The notes below the pieces were generated by a model. It saw nothing but the letters and a program-made list of their open reading frames with translations. It was not told where the DNA came from and did not search any database. From DASTPP01 sp035762175 (GTDB taxonomy: Bacteria > Myxococcota_A > Polyangia > Polyangiales > Polyangiaceae), in contig DASTPP010000064.1 in NCBI GenBank assembly GCA_035762175.1, positions 1 through 64,000 on the forward strand: 64,000 bases of DNA, given 5' to 3'. Of the stretch, positions 26,753-37,600 are shown in pieces. How positions within the stretch are numbered: position 1 is the first letter of the stretch; each line of letters begins with the position of its first letter. The translations under genes and the position numbers were made by a program.

Positions 26753-29698
26753 TCACTTCGGACAGCGGGCGGCGTCGGATTTCTGCCGCGCGGCGCGCGC
26801 GGTCACGCTGCGGGCGTCGTGCCCCCAGCGCGCGAGCACCGCCGAGTACGCCCGGCAGGCTGCCTCGCGGTCGCCGCCTTGCATCTCGGCGTCGCCGAGC
26901 CAGAGCAGCGCCCGCACCTGCTGAATGCTCTCGGCGTAGCCGCACGCCCTCGCCGCGTCTCGCAGCTCGCGCCGGGCCTCGTCGGGGCGGCCGCCGAGCA
27001 GGTACGCGCGCCCGAGCTGCGCGTCGACGTGGACCGCGCGGTACAGCGGGTCGACGAGCGGCCGCTCGACGGGCTCGGCCCGCAGGGCCTCCTCGGCGTC
27101 GCGCGCGTCCTTGACGCCGGCCACGTAGGCCTCGAACCAGGCCACGCCCGCGAGGGCGAGGAAGCCGCTCAGGCCGCGCATGCGCTCGGCGGTGGCCTTC
27201 CGCTGGCGCGAGAACTCGTCGCGCGGCAGCTGGCCGGTAAAGTAGAGCGCCCGGCCGACCGCATGCTGCACGTCGTACTGCTCGTCGGGCAGCCACGCGC
27301 GGCTGGCGAGCGCGAACTCGCGGGCGGTCTCGGCGGCCGCCGCCGACTCGCCGAGCTCGAGCTCGAGGTCGAGCTCGTTCTGGAGCGGGTAGCTCTGCCG
27401 CCACGCCTCGGCCGTCCCGCTGACGGACGCCCGCCACCGCGCCACGTCGCGGCGCGCGGGCTCGAACTGGCCGTCGTAAACGTGCAAGAAGAACTCGTCG
27501 GCCGCCTCGACCTCGGCGCGGGCCTCGGCCGGCAGGCGCGCCCAGCGTTGACGCAGCACCGCGCGCGTCGCTTCGGCCGAGTGCGTCTGGCCCATCACCG
27601 CGCGGGCGAGGTAGCGGTAGCCGTTGGGCCACTCTTGGTCGGCGGCGATGAGCTTGCGGGCGGTCTTCTCGGCCTCGACGCAGCGGCCCTCGTTGGTCTC
27701 GAGCTGCGCGAGCCACTCGAGGCAGTCGACCGCCCCGGGCGAGGCGTCGACGCAGCGGGCCAGGGCCCCGGCGGCGGCCACGGTGTCGCCGCCTTGGACG
27801 TGGGCGGCGGCCTCGAACCAGTGCGAGACGGCCCCGCCGACCCGCGGGGCGAGGGCGAGCAGGCGCTCGGCGCGACGCGCCCGCATGTGGTACTGCGCGA
27901 GCACCAGCCGGGCGATGGCGTCCCCCTCGCGGGCGCCGGCCCAGCGCTCGAGCCGCGCCCCGGCCTCGGCGGGCGCGGCTGGCTCGGCCATCATCGGCTC
28001 GAGCGCCTCGAGCAACGAGGCCTCGCGCTCGGCCAGCGTCGCGCGCAGCGCGCGGGCGCGGGCGAAGTGCTCGCGATCGCTCGTCTCGACCCACGCGGAA
28101 ACGATGGCGGCGTAAAGGTGCGCGTCGGCGCGCGCGGGGTCGAGCCGGGCGACGTCGGCGAAGCGGCTTCTCGCGCGCGAGGGCGCGCCGTCGAGCCAGA
28201 GCTGGAACGCCTCGCCGTACGCGACGTCGGCCTCGCCCCCGCCCCGCGCCGCCGGCGTCGGCGACGGCGCGCGCGCCGGGGCGACCGTCGCCGGCGCCTC
28301 GCCCGTCATCGCGAGCGTGGTGCGAGCACGCGACATGCCAAACCCGAGCGCCGCGCTCGCGGCCGCCAGCCCCAGCACCGCCAGGGCCCCCCCGAGCCGC
28401 CCGCGCGGGGCCGGCTTGGGGGCCGTTTCACCCTGGGACACCAGTGTGCTGTCTTGGAACAGAAAGGGCCGCGAGTCGGACGCCGCCCGCGGCCGGGGGG
28501 GCGGCGCGAGCTGGGGCGCGCGCTCGGTCGGGGCGATGCCGACGTCGGCCTCGGGCTCGAAGCGCACGAGGCGCGGCGCCTCGTCGGGCGACGAGGGCGC
28601 GTCGTCGCGCAGGGTGGGGGGCAGGTCCCGGTAGCCGCTGGCCCGCGGGCCGGGCGGGCGGGGCGGCAGCGAGGCGGGCAGCGAGTCGTCGGGTACGGAC
28701 CAGGTCGCCGCCTCGGTCGCCGCGCCGCCCGCCTCGGCCGCCGCGGTCTTGCGGCCGCCGCCGACCAGCGGCAAGAGCTCGCGGGCCATGCGCCCGAGCA
28801 GCCCCTTCGCGTCGGGCGCCTTGCCGAACGAGGCCCGGTAGGCCTCGGCGAGCGCCGCGCGCATCGCGGACGCGTCGGCCCAGCGGTCTTCGATCTCGCG
28901 CCGCAGCGCCCGGTCGACCACCGCGCACACGGCCGCGGGGCACGAGGGCGCGACGCTCGCGAGCGGGCGCGCCGGGCGCGTCGCGGCCGAGACGAACACC
29001 TCGCCCGTCGTCGCCCCCTCGTGCACGTGCTGGCCCGAAATCAGCGTGAAGAGCGTCGCGCCGACCGACCAGAGGTCGGTCGGGGGGCCGAGCTGCGGGC
29101 CGCGGCCGAGCACCTGCTCGGGCGCCATGAACGCCGGCGTGCCGAGGATCGCCCCGCTCGTCGTGACCGCCGGGCCGTAGGGGCCGAGCTGCCGCGCGAC
29201 GCCGAAGTCGAGCAGCTTGAGCACCCCCTCGTCGGTCAAGAAGATGTTCTCGGGCTTGACGTCGCGGTGCACGACGCCCTTCTCGTGGGCGACCGCCAGC
29301 ACCTCGAGCACGGCGTCGCCCACGGCCGCGACGTAGGCGACGTCGAGCGGCAGCTCGGCGGCGATGGCCCGCAGGCTGGCGCCCTGCAGGAGCTCCATCA
29401 CGAGGTAGGCGGCGCCGTCTTGGGTGACGTCGTCGTCGAGCACCTGCACCACGCCCTCGTGCTTGAGCAGGTTGCCGAGGTGGCTCTCGCGCAGAAAGCG
29501 CGCCCAGAGCGCGGGGCTCGCGTACACCTTGCGGTGCGAGACCTTGACGGCGACGCGGTGGCCGTTGCGGTGCGTCGCGGCGTAGACCGCGGCCGTACCC
29601 CCGACGCCGATGAGCGCGTCGAGGCGGTACTTGCCGCCGATCTCTTGGCCGACGCGCGCCCGCGCCGCCAGCAGCATCTCGTCCAGGCCGTCCCCCAT
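26753..29698 (-). CDS. Ser/Thr protein kinase with extracytoplasmic TPR-like domain
   Basis: A 981-residue receptor-type kinase. Kinase domain about 20-290: GVGGTAAVY glycine loop, VAVK, HRDVKPEN catalytic loop, DFGVA and MAPEQ. A Ser/Pro-rich linker follows to about 420, then a membrane helix (GALAVLGLAAASAALGFGMS). The remaining 500 residues are helical TPR-like repeats (ADAHLYAAIVSAW, AACRAYSAVLARWG). TPR outside the membrane probably senses a protein or peptide. I start at ATG 29698, with GGAGAAG just upstream; the open frame extends to 29977 but that part lacks coding character. It is divergent from an FHA-domain sigma-54 activator, a likely phospho-target. Confidence 0.92.
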   Translation of the reverse strand: MGDGLDEMLLAARARVGQEIGGKYRLDALIGVGGTAAVYAATHRNGHRVAVKVSHRKVYASPALWARFLRESHLGNLLKHEGVVQVLDDDVTQDGAAYLVMELLQGASLRAIAAELPLDVAYVAAVGDAVLEVLAVAHEKGVVHRDVKPENIFLTDEGVLKLLDFGVARQLGPYGPAVTTSGAILGTPAFMAPEQVLGRGPQLGPPTDLWSVGATLFTLISGQHVHEGATTGEVFVSAATRPARPLASVAPSCPAAVCAVVDRALRREIEDRWADASAMRAALAEAYRASFGKAPDAKGLLGRMARELLPLVGGGRKTAAAEAGGAATEAATWSVPDDSLPASLPPRPPGPRASGYRDLPPTLRDDAPSSPDEAPRLVRFEPEADVGIAPTERAPQLAPPPRPRAASDSRPFLFQDSTLVSQGETAPKPAPRGRLGGALAVLGLAAASAALGFGMSRARTTLAMTGEAPATVAPARAPSPTPAARGGGEADVAYGEAFQLWLDGAPSRARSRFADVARLDPARADAHLYAAIVSAWVETSDREHFARARALRATLAEREASLLEALEPMMAEPAAPAEAGARLERWAGAREGDAIARLVLAQYHMRARRAERLLALAPRVGGAVSHWFEAAAHVQGGDTVAAAGALARCVDASPGAVDCLEWLAQLETNEGRCVEAEKTARKLIAADQEWPNGYRYLARAVMGQTHSAEATRAVLRQRWARLPAEARAEVEAADEFFLHVYDGQFEPARRDVARWRASVSGTAEAWRQSYPLQNELDLELELGESAAAAETAREFALASRAWLPDEQYDVQHAVGRALYFTGQLPRDEFSRQRKATAERMRGLSGFLALAGVAWFEAYVAGVKDARDAEEALRAEPVERPLVDPLYRAVHVDAQLGRAYLLGGRPDEARRELRDAARACGYAESIQQVRALLWLGDAEMQGGDREAACRAYSAVLARWGHDARSVTARAARQKSDAARCPK

Positions 29699-29991
29699 GA
29701 CTTCTCCGCGTAAATCTCGTAACGGAAAGGGCTGCGGCGTGGCCGACGAGCGACGGGGGGCCCCAGGGCCCTCGCCCGAGCCCCGGTTAACCCCCCCCCG
29801 CGCCAGGCTGAGACCCTGCGGGGGCCCGAGCCGACCAGTTTGCCCGATTTCGCCCGAAACGTTCTTTGCCGTCAACCTCGAATATCGCCCTACGGTAACG
29901 AGACGAATGTATGCATGCCCCCAGGGCTCGGCCGGGGCGCCGGGGGTCATGCAAGTTTCGTACGTCGCGCGCGTCATACCATACTGCTCAG
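29699..29991. promoter_or_regulatory. Divergent control region of kinase and FHA activator
   Basis: This 293-bp space holds promoters for both directions. On the plus strand CATACT (29980-29985) is a reasonable -10 only 6 bp before ATG 29992, suggesting a leaderless message; the -35 is weak. A TTGCCG at about 29867 is another candidate. A nine-C run lies near 29791. No sigma-54 site was seen. Confidence 0.4.
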
Positions 29992-31797
<1,806 letters not shown>

Positions 31798-32869
31798 GCG
31801 GGCGGCGCGCCGGGGGGGGCGGGCCGGGGCGCGGGGCCGGGCGGGCGGGGGGCGCGCGGCGGGAACAGCTCGTCGAGCCGGGCGCTCGTCATCGCGTGCA
31901 GGCCCCCCGCGAGCTTGCCCGCGTCGAGCGCGCCCTCGGCCTCGATGACGTCGCGGTCGCCGCGGAACGAGAAGGGCACGAGCGGCTCGCCGAACGAGGT
32001 CAGCCGCCCGATCGCCGAGCGCCCGACGTCGCGCAGCGTGGCCTCGAGGCGGCCGAGGGCCGACGAGGGCGGGTCGTCCCAGGTGCCGGCGAGCGCGCCG
32101 CGCACCCGGAGCGAGCCGTCGGGCGAGGGCGCGGCGACGAGCCCGGCGGCGATCGCGCGCTCGAGCAGGCCGTGCGCCCCCTTCGGCCAGGGCTCGCGCG
32201 CGGGGTTGACGGCGTAGAGCCGCAGGGGCGCGTCGCCGAGCCTCCGGGCGAGCGAGGCGAGCGGCTCGGCCGAGAGCGCGGGGCGGGCGCGCTTGAGGCG
32301 CCCGCGGGCGAAGGCGATGGCGGCGCGCAGGAGGCCGGGCTGGCCCGTCTCGAAGGCGACGACGCTGCCGCCGAGGGCGGCGAACGAGCGGCGCGCCTCG
32401 CCCGCCGAGCCGCTGACGCGCACGACGCTGCTGCCCTCGCGCACGCCCGGCGGCTCGTCGGTCAGCCGCTCGCGGAAGCGCGCCTCGACTAGGGCCGGAT
32501 CGTGGGCGACGCGCACGAGGTACAGGGTCGAGCGCCCGTCGCTCGCGAGGGCGAGCTCGTCGGCGAGGCGCAGGTCGAAGCCCGTGTAGTCGGCGAGCCG
32601 CTCGAGGCCCGCGGGCGGCACGAGCAGGCCGAGCGGCAGGCGCAGGTTCGGCGAGCGGTAGAGCTCGGAGGGGCGCGCGAGCACGAGCCACTCGAGCCCG
32701 GCCGAGGGCACCAGGTCGGCGAGCGGCTCGAGGTGCAGCGGCTCGGGCGGCGGCGGCGGCGGCAAGGGCGGCTTGCCCCCGCAGCCCGGCCCGGCCGCGC
32801 CGAGCGCGGCGGCGAGCCAGGCCCGGCGGCCGAGCGCGGGGCCCGCGCCCGCCCGGAGGCGCGGCGCGC

Positions 32870-34216
32870 TCAGCCCGCCCCCGCCCCGGCCGAGACCACG
32901 ACGTAGGCGAAGCGGCGGGTCTTCGAGCCGCTACGCAAAAGGTAGCGCCCCCCGGCCGGCAGGCGCAGCTGGTCGTCGGTGACGCGGGCGCCGTCGACCT
33001 CGACGTAGCCGTGCGAGACCATGCGCTTGCCCTCGCCCGTCGTCGGGGCGAGGCCCGAGGCCGAGAGGGCCTTCGCGATCCACAGCCCGGACGCGTCGGC
33101 GGCGGCGACCTCGAACTCGGGCACGTCGTCGGGCACGCCGCCCTTCTTCAGGTAGACGCGGTCGAACTCGGCCTCGGCCTCTCGGGCGGCGTCGGGGCCG
33201 TGGAAGCGCGCCACGATCTCGCGGCCGAAGAGGCGCTTCGGCTCGCGCGGGTCGGTCGCCTGCGCCCGCAGCGCGGCGATCTCGGCGGCGCTCTTCGACG
33301 AGAGCAGCTCGAAGTAGCGCCAGACGACGCCGTCGTCGATCTGCATCGCCTTCTTGAACATGGCGACCGGCGGCTCGGCGATGCCGATGTAGTTGTCGGC
33401 GCTCTTCGACATCTTCTTGCCGATTACGCGCCCGTTCTCGAGCCGCGCGTCGAGCCCCTCGAGCAGCGGCGTCGTGAGCACGCACTGCGGGGGCTTGCCG
33501 TAGCGGGGCATCAGGTCGCGGCCGACGTTGAGGTTGAAGAACTGGTCGGTGCCGCCGAGCTCGAGGTCGCAGTCGAGCGCGACCGAGTCGTACGCCTGCA
33601 AGAGGGGGTAGAGCAGCTCGTGCATGTAGACGGCGCGCTGCTCGGCCACGCGCTTCGAGAAGTCGTCGCGCTCGAGGATGCGCGCGAGCGTCGCCTTGGC
33701 GCTCAGCTCGATGAGGTCGATGACGCTCATCTTGCCCAGCCACTCGCCGTTGTAGCGCACCTCGGTGCGCGCCGCGTCGAGCACCTTGAAGCACTGGGCC
33801 TGGTAGGTCTTGGCCGCCTCGAGCACCGCCTCGCGCGTCAGCCGCGGGCGCGCCTCGTTCTGGCCCGTCGGGTCGCCGACCATGGCGGTGGTGTCGCCGA
33901 CGACGAAGACGATGTGGTGGCCGAGGTCTTGGATCTGCCGCATCTTCTGCAGCAAGACCACGTGCCCGAGGTGCAGGTCGGGCCGGGTCGGGTCGAAGCC
34001 GGCCTTCACGCGCAGCGGGCCGCGCCGGCCCGAGAGGTGCGCCTCGATGCGCTCGAGCAGCTCGGCCTCGACGACCAGCTCGGCCGCGCCCCGGGCGAAG
34101 ACCTCGAGCTGCGCCCGGGCCTCGGCGCTGGCCGCCGCGGGCCGGCGCTCGCGGCCGGCCTCGCGGACGTCGTCGCCCGCGTCGGCCCCGGGCCGTTCGC
34201 CGCCCCCGGCCGTCAC
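32870..34216 (-). CDS. tyrS: Tyrosyl-tRNA synthetase
   Basis: TyrRS charges tRNA-Tyr in the cytosol. The 448-residue protein is of the TyrZ-like class: signature HLGH at 82-85 (PDLHLGH), GGTDQFFNLNVGRD tyrosine pocket, KMSKS at 268-272 and a C-terminal S4-like RNA-binding domain (about 385-440). An Ala/Glu-rich N-terminal extension of about 45 residues is unusual. GTG 34216 overlaps the stop of the upstream HU gene (GTGA), so translation is coupled to a DNA-binding protein, an odd partnership. The downstream lipoprotein frame overlaps its stop. Confidence 0.95.
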   Translation of the reverse strand: MTAGGGERPGADAGDDVREAGRERRPAAASAEARAQLEVFARGAAELVVEAELLERIEAHLSGRRGPLRVKAGFDPTRPDLHLGHVVLLQKMRQIQDLGHHIVFVVGDTTAMVGDPTGQNEARPRLTREAVLEAAKTYQAQCFKVLDAARTEVRYNGEWLGKMSVIDLIELSAKATLARILERDDFSKRVAEQRAVYMHELLYPLLQAYDSVALDCDLELGGTDQFFNLNVGRDLMPRYGKPPQCVLTTPLLEGLDARLENGRVIGKKMSKSADNYIGIAEPPVAMFKKAMQIDDGVVWRYFELLSSKSAAEIAALRAQATDPREPKRLFGREIVARFHGPDAAREAEAEFDRVYLKKGGVPDDVPEFEVAAADASGLWIAKALSASGLAPTTGEGKRMVSHGYVEVDGARVTDDQLRLPAGGRYLLRSGSKTRRFAYVVVSAGAGAG

Positions 34217-34545
34217 GGCCGCCCCCCCTCGCCGCCCGCGCGGGCGCGGCCGAAGGGCAAGAAGCGGCGGCTCGCGTCGACCAGCTCGCGCAGCTCTTTG
34301 CCCACCTTGAAGCGCGGCAGCCGCTTCGGCCGCACCTGCACCGGCTCGCTCGTTCTGGGGTTTCGGCCCTCGTACGACTCGTAGGCCTGGACGGTAAAGC
34401 TACCGAACCCCCGGATCTCGATGCTCTGGCCCTGCGCGAGGGCCTCGGTCATGGCGTCGAAGACGCAGTTGACGACCTGCTCGGCGCGGGCCTTGGGCAG
34501 GTCGGCGCGGGCGGCCATCGCCTCGATGAGATCGCTCTTGTTCAT
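34213..34545 (-). CDS. HU/IHF family DNA-binding protein
   Basis: A 110-residue nucleoid protein. MNKSDLIEAMA, the RGFGSFTV core and GRNPRTSEPVQV arm with the conserved Pro are all present, and PKRLPRFKVGKELRELV is the C-terminal helix. The GRNPRT arm and length resemble IHF subunits as much as HU. A basic/Gly tail (about 100-110) extends past the family core. The start is ATG 34545; the open frame continues upstream but only as Pro/Arg-rich sequence. It bends DNA and may assist the sigma-54 systems in this window. It is the first gene of the HU-tyrS-lipoprotein chain. Confidence 0.92.
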   Translation of the reverse strand: MNKSDLIEAMAARADLPKARAEQVVNCVFDAMTEALAQGQSIEIRGFGSFTVQAYESYEGRNPRTSEPVQVRPKRLPRFKVGKELRELVDASRRFLPFGRARAGGEGGRP

Positions 34546-34663
34546 GCTTCGGCCCGGCGGCCGGCGGCCGCCGCCCGGGCGCGCCGGGCGGCCCCGGGGC
34601 CTTCGGGCAAGGCTTGCCACGGCTCCGAGGCGGCCGTCAACGCCCTCGGCCCTCCGGCGGGGC

Positions 34664-34691
34664 GTGACTTAGGCCGGGCGTCCTTTACACT
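34664..34691 (+). promoter_or_regulatory. Promoter of the S41-kinase gene
   Basis: GTGACT (34664-34669), 16 bp, TACACT (34686-34691). The -10 ends 7 bp before ATG 34699, so the transcript would begin at or next to the start codon; no Shine-Dalgarno is visible. Confidence 0.5.
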
Positions 34692-34698
34692 GAGCGCC

Positions 34699-37600
34699 AT
34701 GCGCTTTTGGCAAAGAGCGGGGACGGTCGCGGGCGTCCTCGGGTCGTTCGGGGCCGTCACCTGGTTTACCCTGCAGTTCGGCACGGGGGGCCTCTGGCGG
34801 GGGCTCGAGCCGGCGATCGCCCTGCCGGCCAACGCCGCGGGGGCCAAGCCCCAGACGCCCTACGACCTGACCCGGCTCGAGGCCGTCAACGAGACGCTGC
34901 GGCACATTCGCGACAAGTACGTCGACCCCGGCCGCGTCAAGCCGCGCGACATGCTGCTCGCGGCGCTCAACCGGGTCCAGCAAGATGTCGCCCAGGTCAT
35001 CGTGCTGCACGACGAGGGCTCGCCCGAGGTCACCGTGCGGGTCGAGACGGCCGAGAAGCGCTTCCGGGTCGACAACGTCCAGGGCCCCTGGGACGTGGCC
35101 GCCCGGCTGCGCGAGATCTTCGCGTTCTTGCAAGACCACCTGCGGGGCACCGAGGTCGACCTGCGCGACGTCGAGTACGCGGCGTGCAACGGCATGCTGC
35201 GCACGCTCGACCCGCACTCGGTCTTCCTGTCGCCCGAGGCGTACCGCGAGATGAACGTCTCGACCTCGGGCGCCTTCGGCGGCCTCGGCATCGTCATCTC
35301 GATCCGCGAGCAGCAGCTGACGGTGATGAGCGCGATGCCGGGCACGCCGGCGGGGCGCGCGGGCCTCAAGCGCGGCGACAAGATCACGAAGATCAACACC
35401 GAGTCGACCCTCAACATGCCCATCGACGACGCGGTGCGGCGGCTGCGGGGCGAGCCCGGCACCAAGGTGACGGTGTGGGTGCACCGCGAGGGCGACGGCG
35501 GGTGGCCGGGCTCGAAGCCCTTCGAGCTGTCGCGCGAGAACATCAAGGTCGCCAGCGTCGAGAAGCAGGGGCTCGACGGGGGCGTCGGCTACGTGCGGCT
35601 CAAGCAGTTCCAGAGCGGCACGGCGGCCGAGCTCGAGGCGGCGCTGGGCGAGCTGCGCAAGAAAGAGGGCGGCCAGCTCAAGGGCTTGGTGCTCGACCTG
35701 CGGGGCAACCCGGGCGGGCTGCTCGACCAGGCGGTGAAGGTGGCCGACCTCTTCTTGAAAGAGGGCACCATCGTCTCGACCGTGGGCGCGGCCGACGCGC
35801 CCGACGAGAAGCGCGCGCGCGCGGCGGGCACCGAGCCCGACTACCCGCTGGTGGTGCTGGTCAACGGCTCGTCGGCGAGCGCGAGCGAGATCGTGGCCGG
35901 GGCCCTGAAGAACCTCGACCGCGCCGTCATCGTGGGCACGACGAGCTTCGGCAAGGGCAGCGTGCAGCTCATCTTCTCGGACATTACGCCCGACAAGGCG
36001 GCGCTCAAGCTCACCATCGCCCAGTACCTGACGCCGGGCAACGTGTCGATTCAATCGGTGGGCATCGTGCCCGACGTCGAGCTCGACCCGATGACGGTCG
36101 ACCCGCTCGAGATCGATCTTTACTCGGCGCCGAAGGTGCTGCGCGAGCGCGACCTGTCGTCGCACCTGTCGAACACCAAGGCGCGCGAGGGGCAGAAGGC
36201 GCCCTACTCGGTGCGCTACTACATGCCCGAGGGCGAGCGGGCGCAGCTCCGGTCGCGGGGCGGCGACCCCGAAGACGGCAAGTTCGAGGCCGACTTCCAG
36301 GTGCGCTTCGCGCGCGAGCTCGCCCTGCGCATGGCGCCGGGCCAGCGCCGGGGCGAGCAGCTGCGCGCGCTCGGCGAGTACATGGCGCAGGTGCAGCGCG
36401 ACGAGGTGGCGAAGGCGGCGGCCGACCTCGCCAAGCTCGGGGTCGACTGGGCCGAGGCGCCCTCGGCCGACGCGGGCCCGCAGGCGCGCGACTTCGAGGT
36501 GAGCGCCTCGACCGACCGGCCCGGCGACGAGGTGACCGCGGGCGAGCCGATGGCCCTGCGGGTCACGGTCAAGAACAACGGCAAAGACCCCGTCTACCGG
36601 CTGCGCGCCGCGACCGTGAGCGACAACGGCTACTACGACGGCAAAGAGCTCGTCTTCGGCAAGATCGCGCCCGGCCAGTCGAAGACGGCCACGATCCCGC
36701 TGGGGGTCTGCGAGCCCGACGACAAGAAGAAGCCCGAGGGCAAGGACCCGGTCAAGAACCCCGAGGCGGTGCCGCGGGTGTGCCGCGTCCCGAAAGATTC
36801 GGTCACGCGCCAAGACGGCATCAAGGTGCGCTTCGAGTCGACCGGCGACCACGCCCCCGCCGACGTCGAGGTGCGGCCGACGGTGCACGCGCTCGAGCGC
36901 CCGCTCTTCGCCTACGCCTACGAGGTCGTCGACAACCGCGGCGGGGCGAACGGCGACGGGCGGCTGCAGAAGGGCGAGGGCGCGACGCTCTACCTGGCGG
37001 TGAAGAACGTCGGCAAGGGCCGCTCGTACGAGACGCAGGCGAACCTGGCGAACCTGTCGGGCGAGGGCGTCTTGCTCAACGAGGGGCGCTTCGACATCTC
37101 GAACATGCAGCCGGGCGAGACGCGGCGGCTCGAGCTGACCTTCGACGCGCTGCCGAGCCTGCAAGAGTCCGAGGTGAAGCTGCGGCTGAGCGTCGGCGAC
37201 CTCGATCTGCACGAGATGGCGAGCGAGAAGGTGCGCGTGGCGGTCGAGCCGCCGGTCAAGCCGCAGCCGGCTTCCGGCGCGGTGCGGGCGCGGGCGCAGG
37301 GGGCGACCTTGCTCGAGAGCCCGTCGTCGGGCGGGCGGGCGTTCGGCCGGCTCAAGCCCGGCTCGGCGCTGGCGGTCAAGGGCCAGGTCGGCGAATTCTT
37401 GAAGGTCGACCTCGGCAAGAACCGCTTCGCCTTCGTCGCCGCGGGCGAGGTCGAGCCGGGCGGCACCCCGTCGGCCGAGGGGCACCCCTTCGAAGATCTG
37501 CTCTCGCGCTCGCCGCCGAACGTCGAGCTCAAGGCCGCGCAGCTCGCGACGCGCGACGGCAAGGTCAAGCTGGTCGGCACCGCGTCCGACAACGACCGGG

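Noticed and set aside
29699..29977. N-terminal extension of the kinase/TPR protein
   Set aside because: The stretch includes promoter-like sequence and lacks G/C bias at third positions; ATG 29698 has a Shine-Dalgarno.
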